This document shows positions 1 through 6,977 of a stretch of 21,354 nt of DNA, piece by piece. The stretch comes from DATLAN01 sp035527455 (GTDB taxonomy: Bacteria; Planctomycetota; Planctomycetia; Pirellulales; Thermoguttaceae), in the NCBI GenBank assembly GCA_035527455.1, contig DATLAN010000189.1, forward strand, positions 1-21,354, written 5' to 3'. Numbering within the stretch: the stretch's first letter is position 1; each line of letters begins with the position of its first letter. The position numbers were made by a program, and so were the translations under genes. The notes beneath the pieces were generated by a model that was given only the letters and a program-made list of their open reading frames with translations, did not search any database and was not told where the DNA came from.

Positions 1-275
1 CGGGGAACTCGACCCGCGAGGACCCGTTGGAGGGAAGCGGGGCGTCAGGTCATGGACCCGCCGGCAGGAACCACCACGGATGCCTGACATCCGTTGTCGT
101 GTCACCGTAATGCCGACGGATAGCGAGATGGGAGAAGCCCCTGGGACTTTTCCGACACGGGAGCGTGCGGGTACATTCCCGCACGTTGCGAATCCTTGAC
201 TTGAGGAACCGGATGCGGTAATCCTGCACGTCCGGATCTGCGGGAGCCCCGGGTGAGCAATCACCCGGGGCCACC
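1..275 (+). mobile_element. Partial group II intron, 3' end (domains V and VI)
   Basis: Positions 206-238 fold like group II intron domain V: a lower stem (CCGGA with TCCGG), a CG bulge at 229-230 and an upper TGCGG/CTGCA stem. The order and spacing match the usual bacterial domain V. It is followed at 246-271 by a perfect 11-bp stem capped by a GCAA (GNRA) loop, in the place expected for domain VI. Another 8-bp hairpin lies at 164-185. The GNRA loop occurs on the + strand only, which sets the orientation. The 3' boundary near 272-280 is a guess, and the 5' part lies outside the window. No reverse-transcriptase C-terminus was found in 1-205, so this may be the non-coding end of domain IV or an ORF-less intron. 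The catalytic AGC triad reads AAC (207-209), which suggests decay. The assignment rests on remembered domain V structure. Confidence 0.55.
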
Positions 276-525
276 CGGCCCCAAGATACCGCGGATCGCC
301 CTCGGCCGAGTCGTCCACCTTGACGATCCGCCGCCCCAGCCCGTCGTAGCGATACTCGGCGATCGTGGCCGGCGTGCCGGCGTCGTCGGTCACCTCGACC
401 AGGCGGTTCCAGGCGTCGAAGGTGTACTCGTGTTCGGTACCATCCGACTGGGCCTCGTCGCCCGGCTTCGGGCCGGCGGTCATGTTGCCGGCGGCGTCGT
501 AGGTTCCGATGCAACCATTATTCAT
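276..525 (-). pseudogene. RHS/YD-repeat protein core fragment
   Basis: The - strand frame starting at an ATG at 525 reads through YD repeats: TYDAAGNMT, then YTFDAWNRLVEV, then YRYDGLGRRIVKV. These are the hallmark of RHS/wall-associated proteins, which form a large secreted shell around a C-terminal toxin. Only about 80 residues of core remain. The frame stays open to the left edge of the window, but RHS-like residues stop near 280, where the antisense group II intron 3' end begins. An in-frame TGA (531-529) lies just upstream of the ATG, so there is no N-terminal part. The fragment begins 11 bases after the lipoprotein gene on the same strand, as displaced core fragments do in RHS loci. It is either a decayed gene or a leftover recombination segment. 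Confidence 0.7.
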
Positions 526-536
526 TGTTCACGGCC

Positions 537-1022
537 TCACCTCAAGAGACGAAGCCATTCGGTTCTCCTTTGTTCCTCGGGCCGGTCCATCCTGAGTTTA
601 TTGCGGTTGGCGACCGCAATATCCGTGCCGCTCAAAAGATACTCCACGACAGGGAATTCCTCGCGCACCCTTTGGCGAAAGAAGGCCCTATTCTTTGGGA
701 CCAAATCCACGAGTCGGTCGAGGAGTTCCGGGTCCCCCCACCAACGCCAACAGCATCCAGCCTTCAGTCGCGCTCTGCAGGTCGTGGCATATGCCTCATA
801 GAGTTGGGGTAACGGCATGTTATGCCATCTCGATTCCTCGGTACTTGGACACGAGAGCCTCTCCGACTGTTCAGTCGAAGAACTCTCCTCAATCGTGAAA
901 ACGTCACGACTGTTGTCTTGTTCATCGTGGTCCGACATTTCCTGTGAGGCGTCTTGGCTTTGTGAGCACCCCGCGAGCATTAAGGCACACAATAAGATCT
1001 GCAAGGGAAATATCCTGTGCAT
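537..1022 (-). CDS. Small predicted lipoprotein, function unknown
   Basis: This 161-residue protein has an N-terminal lipoprotein signal: a hydrophobic segment (residues 4-18) ending in the lipobox LAGC with Cys19 as the lipidation site. It should be exported and anchored to a membrane. An acidic, Ser/Glu-rich linker follows (about 20-60). The C-terminal half is compact and rich in Arg, Trp and Cys (AGCCWRWWGDPELLDRL). I do not recognise the family. The ATG at 1022 was chosen because AAGGA lies 8 bases upstream and the signal peptide starts right there; the longer in-frame upstream start has neither. The RHS-core fragment follows on the same strand, so an RHS-associated immunity role is possible but unproven. 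The codon use looks less GC-biased than in uvrA, which may indicate transfer. Confidence 0.65.
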   Translation of the reverse strand: MHRIFPLQILLCALMLAGCSQSQDASQEMSDHDEQDNSRDVFTIEESSSTEQSERLSCPSTEESRWHNMPLPQLYEAYATTCRARLKAGCCWRWWGDPELLDRLVDLVPKNRAFFRQRVREEFPVVEYLLSGTDIAVANRNKLRMDRPEEQRRTEWLRLLR

Positions 1023-1082
1023 ACGTCGTCCTTCATTTGTCACTCGTTTGGCTCGCAACACCAGCAGGCCTTTCCGAGTAGG

Positions 1083-1106
1083 TAAACGGGGTCAGAGCGC
1101 ACTTTG
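1083..1106. repeat. REP-like element containing GGGGTCAGAGCGC
   Basis: The segment TAAACGGGGTCAGAGCGCAC followed by TTTG resembles the GGGGTCAGA-type sequences often found as short intergenic repeats around RAYT/IS200-like transposases. A truncated RAYT-type gene lies elsewhere in this window (5709). The match is from memory. Confidence 0.3.
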
Positions 1107-1333
1107 TCATTAGCAAGGCAACGGGGACGACTGCCACGGTCGATCTTGCGGAAACGATGCTACCATGTCGCTTGACTCACTGGCAAGATCGCCGGTGTTT
1201 TCGCTTTGCGGGCTCTCGGCTTGAAATTGGGCCGCCGCGTGGTGTATACCTGGGGCTTGGGATGGTTTCTGTTCGCCCGGGGCAAATCCAACCGGAAATC
1301 ATCGCCAAGCACGGCGAGACGTTGCTCGGCGAA
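1107..1333. other. Non-coding stretch, nothing recognised
   Basis: No reading frame here has a convincing start, ribosome binding site or family resemblance. Together with the flanking repeats and 1422-1743 it forms an approximately 720-base gap between the lipoprotein gene and the oxidoreductase remnant. Confidence 0.4.
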
Positions 1334-1421
1334 TCGCCCTCACCCTGACCCTCTCCCGGAGGGGGAAGCTGGTTTGCAGGTCGCCCTCATCCTAACCCTC
1401 TCCCAGAGGGAGAGGGAAGCT
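1334..1421. repeat. Two direct copies of a CCCTCTCCC palindromic repeat
   Basis: Two near-identical units (1334-1370 and 1381-1421) start with TCGCCCTCA, continue with CCTGACCCTCTCCC or CCTAACCCTCTCCC and end in GGGAAGCT. In the second unit CCCTCTCCC (1396-1404) pairs perfectly with GGGAGAGGG (1408-1416) around a 3-base loop; in the first the right arm is shortened. This sequence type is widespread as an intergenic repeat in many high-GC bacteria. The 10 bases between the copies are unique. Confidence 0.75.
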
Positions 1422-1743
1422 TGTCGTAGGTGCCCGATGGATTGTTGTTCTTGAAAATGCGAAATCGGCGAAAAGTGGCTAACAATGGCGCAACTCGTGG
1501 ATTGGCCGACTCTTGCGCCGTGGAAACAACCGGGCGAGTGTAACCGGCCGTGCGGGTGCTGTCAAGATGGGGCGAACGATCCAAGTCGTGGCCATGGAAG
1601 AAGTTACGCAGAACACGCCCTCGACCGACAGCCGACGCGCCAGGCTGCGGGCGGGAAACAATCGGTTTCGCCCGGTTGATGTGAGCCGGGCCCGTCTGCG
1701 TAACCGATTGCCGCAAAAGGCGTTGGGGCGAATCGGGCGGCCG
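1422..1743. other. Non-coding stretch, nothing recognised
   Basis: Open frames exist on both strands but none shows family resemblance or a ribosome binding site. A loose 7-bp inverted repeat (GGCGCAA at about 1486, TTGCGCC at about 1512) is the only structure seen. Confidence 0.4.
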
Positions 1744-2073
1744 TCAGGGTTGCCGATTGTTGTCTTTCGGCTCCAAAAGTGGAAAACAATGACCGTATGC
1801 CTCGATCTCCCAAATCCGCGAGATCTCGACGGGCCCGGCCGCCTTCAGCCACGGCGGCGGTTGCAGGTCGGTCTGCACGGGCGGAAGCCGGCCGACGCCT
1901 TCGGTCATCAGCTTCTTCAGCTCGTCGAGATAGTTTTGGTAGACCGCGCGGGGGTCGCCGTCGTGTCGCTTGCAGATCGAGGCCGCCATGCCCACGATCT
2001 CGCCCAGGCGCGGAAAAGGGTCCGGGAACCCGTTTCTTGGCGAGACGGAGTCGTTTTGGCAGGTTGTTGGCAT
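1744..2073 (-). pseudogene. C-terminal remnant of an FAD-dependent oxidoreductase
   Basis: The frame reads GEIVGMAASICKRHDGDPR, then AVYQNYLDELKKLMTEGVGR, then LPPVQ. This is the typical C-terminal tail of the large FAD-dependent oxidoreductases (FAD_oxidored type) common in planctomycetes, where a helix with GMAA precedes a DPRxVYxxxLxELKxLM segment and a terminal GVG. Only about 90 residues are present. The first ten or so residues do not look like the family, and no FAD-binding GxGxxG motif occurs upstream. Directly upstream lies the stop of a small exported-protein gene, so the rest has been lost. No ribosome binding site was seen, so it is probably not expressed. The family call is from memory of the tail sequence. 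Confidence 0.5.
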
Positions 2074-2103
2074 GGGAAGGTCAAAACGTCTGCCCCGCTT
2101 AGT

Positions 2104-2448
2104 TTAGTACCCGTACCGATAGCCCCATTGCGTGAAGTCGCCGTAGTAGCCTTTGTGGCTGACGACGGCCGGGCGGTAACGGGCGCCGAAATAGCCCCAT
2201 GGATACGTCGGCACGCCGAAGCCGTATCCGTACCAGGGGCCGTACGTGTCGTGTTCCGGATAGTACGGGTGCGGTGCCGGCTGCGAGGGCGCGATCTGTT
2301 TCGGATTGCCCAAGTAGGCCGGCGGCTGCGATGGCGCACGCCCGAGAATCCGCCCCAGCAGTTCGCCCGCCGTGGCAGGTGTCGGCTCAGACAGCGTAAA
2401 CAGCAACGTGCATACGACAACGGCAAGCACGAGTCGACGCGTCATCAT
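2104..2448 (-). CDS. Small Tyr/Gly-rich exported protein, function unknown
   Basis: This 114-residue protein starts with two adjacent ATGs (2448 and 2445) behind AAGGAAACG. The N-terminus TRRLVLAVVVCTLLFTL is a clear Sec signal peptide, with likely cleavage after PATAG or ATA. The mature part opens with ELLGRILGRAPSQPP. It then becomes rich in Tyr, Gly and Pro (PYYPEHDTYGPWYGYGFG, YPWGYFGARYRP) and ends in QWGYRYGY. Such low-complexity aromatic proteins are common in planctomycetes and may bind surface or cell-wall material; I know no defined function. A strong inverted repeat sits just upstream (2478-2560), between it and uvrA. Confidence 0.65.
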   Translation of the reverse strand: MMTRRLVLAVVVCTLLFTLSEPTPATAGELLGRILGRAPSQPPAYLGNPKQIAPSQPAPHPYYPEHDTYGPWYGYGFGVPTYPWGYFGARYRPAVVSHKGYYGDFTQWGYRYGY

Positions 2449-2477
2449 CGTTTCCTTTCGGCGCTGGTAAAGGAATC

Positions 2478-2560
2478 CGTTTAGCGGGCGGGCTTGCCCG
2501 CCGTGTGGCGTGCTGGAATTCCCGTTCAACTCAACGGCGGGCAAGCCCGCCCGCTAAACG
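2478..2560. repeat. 27-bp perfect inverted repeat
   Basis: The arms 2478-2504 and 2534-2560 are exact reverse complements (CGTTTAGCGGGCGGGCTTGC... and its complement) around a 29-base loop. Each arm also contains its own smaller palindrome, GGCGGGC/GCCCGCC. No T-run follows, so it is not a classic terminator. It looks like a dispersed palindromic repeat. Confidence 0.85.
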
Positions 2561-2568
2561 TCCCGCAA

Positions 2569-2680
2569 TCACGACATTCGGTTGGTGTATTGCTTCTTGA
2601 TCGTCCGCCGGGGCGGTTCCGAGTGCGTCAAGCCGGCCTGGTAGTAGCGAATAGTCGGAATATGCAGGCTGGTTCTGCCG
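2569..2680 (-). pseudogene. Possible orphan C-terminal protein tail
   Basis: Directly after the uvrA stop the - strand is open in one frame and reads TSLHIPTIRYYQAGLTHSEP, then PRRTIKKQYTNRMS and a TGA at 2571-2569. The composition looks like a natural protein end rather than chance, but there is no start or ribosome binding site. I cannot name the family. Confidence 0.25.
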
Positions 2681-2699
2681 ATTGCGCAAACCGGGGAAC

Positions 2700-5522
2700 C
2701 TAGAGCACCACCCGAAGAAACCGGCCGGTGTGATTGCCTTCGATTCGGGCGATCTCTTCGGGCGTGCCGGTGGCCACGACCTGTCCGCCGGCCTCTCCGC
2801 CCTCGGGACCCAGGTCGATGATCCAGTCGGCCGTCTTGATCACGTCGAGGTTGTGCTCGATGACCACGACCGTATTGCCCAGGTCGACCAGCCGGCCGAG
2901 TACGGTCAACAGTTTCCTGACGTCGTCGAAGTGCAGCCCGGTGGTCGGTTCGTCGAGGATGTAAAGGGTCTTGCCGGTATCGACGCGGCCGAGTTCCGTG
3001 GCCAGCTTGACGCGTTGGGCCTCGCCGCCGGAAAGCGTCGTCGAAGGTTGCCCCAGCGTGAGGTAGCCCAGCCCGACCTCTTGCAGGCTCCGGATCAACC
3101 GGGCCATGGCGGGAAAGTTCTCGAAGAAGGCGGCCGCGTCGTCCACGCGCATTTCCAGCACGTCGGCGATCGACCGGTCGCGGTAGCGGATCTCGAGCGT
3201 CTGCCGGTTGAACCGCTGTCCTTCGCACACCGGGCAAGTGACGTAGAGGTCGGGCAGGAAGTTCATCTCGATTTTCTGCTGCCCCTGTCCCTGGCACGCC
3301 TCGCAGCGGCCGCCTTTGACGTTGAAACTGAACCGGCCCGCCCGATATCCCCGCTGCCGTGCGTCGCGGGTGTTGGTGAACACCTTGCGGACTTCGTCGA
3401 AGACGCCGGTGTACGTGGCCGGATTGCTCCGCGGCGTGCGGCCGATGGGCGACTGGTCGATCTGCACGACCTTATCGATCCGGCTGGTGCCGCGCAGACT
3501 GGCATACGGGCCGGGTTTGGCCGCGATGCCGCCCAGCCGGCGAACCAGCGCCCGGGCCAGTGTCTCGTTCAACAGGGAACTCTTCCCGGAACCGCTCACG
3601 CCGGTCACGCACACCAACGCCGAGAGCGGCACGCGTACGGTGACGTTCTTGAGGTTATTCGTAGCGACACCCTCGATGGTGATCGATCGGGTCTTGCCGG
3701 TTCGCCGGCGCTGCTTCGGCACGGGGATCTTCGCTGCCCCGGCCAGGTAGCGGCCGGTGAGCGATTCGGTGCACCGGGCGACCTCGTCCGGCGTGCCTTG
3801 GGTGACGATCTGCCCGCCGTGCCGGCCCGCCCCGGGGCCGAGATCCACGAGCCAATCGGCCGCGCGCATGATCGCTTCGTCGTGCTCGACGACCACCACG
3901 GTGTTGCCCCGGGCCTGGAGGTTGCGCAGGGCCTCGATCAGCCGCCGGTTGTCGCGGGGGTGCAGTCCGATGGTCGGCTCGTCCAGCACGTAACAGACGC
4001 CGACCAATCCGGAGCCCAGTCCGGTCGCCAGCCGCACGCGCTGCAGCTCGCCGCCGCTTAAGGTTCCGGCGGGCCGATCGAGCGTGAGATACTCCAATCC
4101 GACCGAGTCGAGAAAGGTCAGCCGGGCGGCAATCTCATGGGTGATCGGCTCGGCGATCGGCTGCTCGTCTTCGTCGAAGGCCAGTCCGGCGAAGAACTGC
4201 CGGGCATCGCTGACGCTCAACGCCGTGATTTCGTGGATGGCCTTTCCGGCGATACGAACGCTGCGAGCTTCCGCGCGGAGCCGGGCCCCGCCGCATTCCC
4301 CGCAGATCACCTCACCGCGAAAAGTCTCCAGCCGCTGCCGCTTCGACTCGCTGGTCGTCGTGGCGTACTCCTTCTCCAACAGCGCCAGCACGCCGGGGAA
4401 TTGCTTTCCGTCGCCCTCGAGCAATTGTTGGCGGTTCTTGGGTTTCAGTTGGGCCAGCGACGTGTTCCAGCGGAAGCCGGCCTCGGAGAGAAACTCGCGC
4501 AACTGGCCCTTGAGCTTCCGCATCACCGAGGCCGTGGCCCCTTTCCACGCAGCGACGGCCCCGGCCGACAGCGACAGTTCGCCGTCGGGTATCACCAGAT
4601 CCGGGTCGAACGCCTCCCGGGCGCCCAGGCCCTCGCACTGCGGACACGCGCCATACGGGCTGTTGAAGCTGAAGGTCCGCGGTTCGAGTTCCTCGTAGCT
4701 GATCTTGCAGTTCGGGCAGGCGTATTGCGTGCTGAACAGATCGTCGTGCCAGACGCTTCCCTGGGGCGTCTTGTCCTCGTACGTGGTCAGGACCAGCCCG
4801 TCGCTGTGGCGGACCGCCAGGCGGATCGATTCGGCCAACCGGCTGCGGACGCCCTCGCGAACCACCACGCGATCGACCACCGCCTCGATGTGATGCGACT
4901 TCTGGCGGACCAGTTCGGGCGGATCTTCCACGTCGACGATCTGCCCATCGACCCGCGCGCGGAGGAAGCCGGCCTTGCGAATGGCGGCCAACACGTCCTT
5001 GTGCTGCCCTTTCCGCCCGCGAACCAGCGGAGCCAGGATCATCATTCGCGTGCCCTCGGCCAACGCGAGCAGGTCTTCGAGGATCTGCTCGGGCGTCTGC
5101 TGTCGGATCGGTTCGCCGCACCGATAACAGACCGGTTCCCCCAGCCGGGCGAACAACAGCCGCAGGTAGTCATAGATCTCGGTCACCGTGGCGACCGTGC
5201 TGCGAGGATTGTGGCCGCCGGCGCGCTGATCGACCGAGATGGTCGGTTGCAGGCCCTCGATCAGATCGACGTCGGGCCGTTCCATCTGGTGCAGGAACTG
5301 CCGGGCGTAGACGGAGAGGCTTTCGATGTACTGCCGCTGGCCCTCGGCGTAGAGGGTGTCGAACGCCAGGGAACTCTTTCCCGAACCGCTCGGACCGGTC
5401 ACCACGACGAGCCGATCGCGGGGGATGTCGAGATCGATGTTCCGCAAGTTATGCGTTCGGGCCCCGCGGATCCGGATGCTCTCGGCCGCCTCTCGCCCGG
5501 ATTGTCGACCGTTGCCGTTCAT
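2700..5522 (-). CDS. uvrA: UvrABC excision nuclease subunit A
   Basis: UvrA is the damage-sensing ATPase of nucleotide excision repair; as a dimer it loads UvrB onto lesions. The 940-residue protein has the normal length and all expected parts. There is a first Walker A, GPSGSGKSS (about 43-51). A first zinc-binding pair is CYRCG (C132, C135), and further CxxC pairs are CPNC (269-272) and CPQC (293-296). A CGECGG motif follows near 415 and the first ABC signature, LSGGELQRVRLA, near 490. The second half carries Walker A GVSGSGKSSL, the zinc module GGRCEACQGQG...CPVCEGQRF and the second signature LSGGEAQRVKLATEL, followed by LYILDEPTTGLHFDD. The start at 5522 gives a short, variable N-tail before SIRIRGARTHNLRNIDL. 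It stands alone; no uvrB or uvrC is in view. Confidence 0.97.
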   Translation of the reverse strand: MNGNGRQSGREAAESIRIRGARTHNLRNIDLDIPRDRLVVVTGPSGSGKSSLAFDTLYAEGQRQYIESLSVYARQFLHQMERPDVDLIEGLQPTISVDQRAGGHNPRSTVATVTEIYDYLRLLFARLGEPVCYRCGEPIRQQTPEQILEDLLALAEGTRMMILAPLVRGRKGQHKDVLAAIRKAGFLRARVDGQIVDVEDPPELVRQKSHHIEAVVDRVVVREGVRSRLAESIRLAVRHSDGLVLTTYEDKTPQGSVWHDDLFSTQYACPNCKISYEELEPRTFSFNSPYGACPQCEGLGAREAFDPDLVIPDGELSLSAGAVAAWKGATASVMRKLKGQLREFLSEAGFRWNTSLAQLKPKNRQQLLEGDGKQFPGVLALLEKEYATTTSESKRQRLETFRGEVICGECGGARLRAEARSVRIAGKAIHEITALSVSDARQFFAGLAFDEDEQPIAEPITHEIAARLTFLDSVGLEYLTLDRPAGTLSGGELQRVRLATGLGSGLVGVCYVLDEPTIGLHPRDNRRLIEALRNLQARGNTVVVVEHDEAIMRAADWLVDLGPGAGRHGGQIVTQGTPDEVARCTESLTGRYLAGAAKIPVPKQRRRTGKTRSITIEGVATNNLKNVTVRVPLSALVCVTGVSGSGKSSLLNETLARALVRRLGGIAAKPGPYASLRGTSRIDKVVQIDQSPIGRTPRSNPATYTGVFDEVRKVFTNTRDARQRGYRAGRFSFNVKGGRCEACQGQGQQKIEMNFLPDLYVTCPVCEGQRFNRQTLEIRYRDRSIADVLEMRVDDAAAFFENFPAMARLIRSLQEVGLGYLTLGQPSTTLSGGEAQRVKLATELGRVDTGKTLYILDEPTTGLHFDDVRKLLTVLGRLVDLGNTVVVIEHNLDVIKTADWIIDLGPEGGEAGGQVVATGTPEEIARIEGNHTGRFLRVVL

Positions 5523-5606
5523 GCGCGATACAGGCCGGTGGAATGGGCCGCTGCGAAACTATCAAGTCTATCGCGCCCGATCCCCCAAGGCAAGACGGCG
5601 GCGAGC

Positions 5607-5654
5607 CACGGGCATTTTGCCCGTGCGCGGGTGGCACCGGTTCTTGAACCGGTG
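5607..5654. repeat. Tandem hairpins upstream of a RAYT-type fragment
   Basis: Two perfect hairpins lie 9 bases apart: CACGGGCA/TGCCCGTG (5607-5625, TTT loop) and CACCGGTTC/GAACCGGTG (5635-5654, very short loop). Paired short hairpins like this are the arrangement of REP/BIME elements, which RAYT transposases act on. A RAYT N-terminus starts 55 bases downstream. Confidence 0.65.
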
Positions 5655-5708
5655 GGACAAAGTCCCGGGAGGTTGCGGTGAGCGGTTCGCCGGGGGTAGA
5701 ATGGCGGC

Positions 5709-5804
5709 ATGGCTCGATTGGCAAGAGTGGTCGTTCCGGGCATGCCCCACCATGTCACCCAGCGGGGGAACCGTCGGCAGGAGACGTTCTTCTGCGACGA
5801 CGGC
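5709..5804 (+). pseudogene. Truncated RAYT-type (Y1/IS200-like) transposase, N-terminal fragment
   Basis: The frame from the ATG at 5709 reads MARLARVVVPGMPHHVTQRG followed by NRRQETFFCDDG. This is the characteristic start of REP-associated tyrosine transposases (Y1_Tnp family), covering the first beta strand with HHVTQRGNRR. After about 32 residues the similarity stops abruptly and the frame runs into unrelated sequence (EARTTSFEST...). The HUH histidine pair, the catalytic Tyr and the rest of the domain are missing, so the protein cannot be active. The break falls just before the 3' end of the convergent haem/cyclase-fold gene (stop at 5842), so a deletion or rearrangement joined the two. 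Two tandem hairpins lie immediately upstream. Confidence 0.75.
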
Positions 5805-5841
5805 GAGGCGCGCACGACGTCATTTGAAAGCACCAAATACA

Positions 5842-6924
5842 TCAAGGCGGGAGCTTGTCGCACGACTGGAGAGCCAGAACGGCAAAGGCAGTGCCGAAAT
5901 TCGAGATGTAGTGCCGACTGTCCTTGGTCGGCGAACGCGTGAACCACTTGCCGCTTACTCGTTGGTTCTCCAAGAGCCAGCGGATGCCGCGTTGAAGTTG
6001 CGGGTGGTTGGCCGGCGTGCCCAAGTTCCGGGCAACCAGGATGACAAAGCCGGTTGCGTACGCATCGCTTGTCTTTGTGTCGTGTGGCTTGCCGTCTTTC
6101 CGTCAAAACTCCTTCCAATCCGCCAAAAGGCCGGGTGTGGACCAGCCCGCGTCTGGACGCTGAAGCGAGAGCAGCTCTTCGAGCGTCTCTGCCCGCTGTT
6201 GGTCGCTCATCAGGCCGTGGATGCGTTGTGACGCCCAGGCGACCATTGCCCGATGGTGAAGAGACAGCGGTTGGTTGTTCTCCAAGTAACTGCGGACCTT
6301 CTTCAAACCCGCGCGAGCCGCTTCCGTCTCGGCGTATTTCTCCGGGGCCATGCCCACGGTCAGCGCGGCGAGGGTCACACCATAATGTTCATCCGATTCC
6401 ATCGGCGGCCAGCCGCACTTGAGCCACTGCCAACTGCCGTCTTCGCGCTGGACCTTCCACATCAGATCAAGTGCCCGGCGAGTGACTTCATGTAGTTTTC
6501 CAGTGGTCTGTGCGTCGTTGAATGTGAGCCCTGAAGCGACAACCACCGCGTGGACCCCCTGGCTCGGTGGCTCGTCTTTCCAAGTCTCGGTAACGTACCG
6601 TTCGTAGAACGCGCGCACTTCGCCGGAATCGGGCAAGGTCGGGTTCAGCGCAGGTCTCGCGAAGAGATAGCCCATATCCGTGTGGCACGAGACGCACTTG
6701 TGAGTTCCTGCCCAGTGCAATGCCGCTGTGTCGAGATAGCGAGCGGCCTTTTCCGCGGAGAAATTCTTTACGATGGGTTCCTCGGACGAGATTCTCCCGG
6801 GATCAGCGACGTTGGCAAGTATTGCCGGCTCCTCGTTCTGTCCATAACACGGGATCGTCAGCGTGAGGCACCATCCCATTACGGAACAGGCAAGGATTCT
6901 GAGGAGGCGGGCCTTACGGTGCAT
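5842..6924 (-). pseudogene. CxxCH haem-motif protein with squalene-cyclase-like repeats, interrupted by in-frame TGA
   Basis: From the ATG at 6924 (AAGGAG 9 bases upstream) a signal peptide (ARLLRILACSVMGWCLTLTI) leads to a c-type haem motif, CVSCH (77-81). Alpha-helical repeats of the squalene/hopene-cyclase-like type follow, with DGSWQW and RPDAGWSTPGLL. At 6105-6103 a TGA ends the frame after DWKEF (273 residues). The same frame then continues without a break as RKDGKPHDTKTSDAYATGFV, RGIRWLLENQRVSGKW and NFGTAFAVLALQSC to a TGA at 5842, another 86 residues. The whole gene would encode about 360 residues. It follows the molybdoenzyme gene by 53 bases, so it is probably the enzyme's exported haem partner. 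An alternative start at 6981 overlaps the molybdoenzyme stop (ATGA), but the signal peptide favours 6924. It is either a nonsense-mutated gene, a truncated but expressed one, or a sequencing error. Confidence 0.75.
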
Positions 6925-6977
6925 GGCGGGCAACTCCTTATGTGAAAACGTTACGGGCGCCTGGCGCCGACGATTGC

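Noticed and set aside
1334..1421. CRISPR array
   Set aside because: There are only two repeat copies and only 10 unique bases between them; the unit is a palindromic intergenic repeat.
2682..5681. Long + strand open frames over uvrA (including ones of about 460 and 510 codons)
   Set aside because: They are antisense to a clear uvrA, have no family resemblance and reflect high-GC codon bias.
6065..6105. Selenocysteine recoding at the in-frame TGA
   Set aside because: No SECIS-like hairpin follows the TGA and the family has no Cys known to me at this place.
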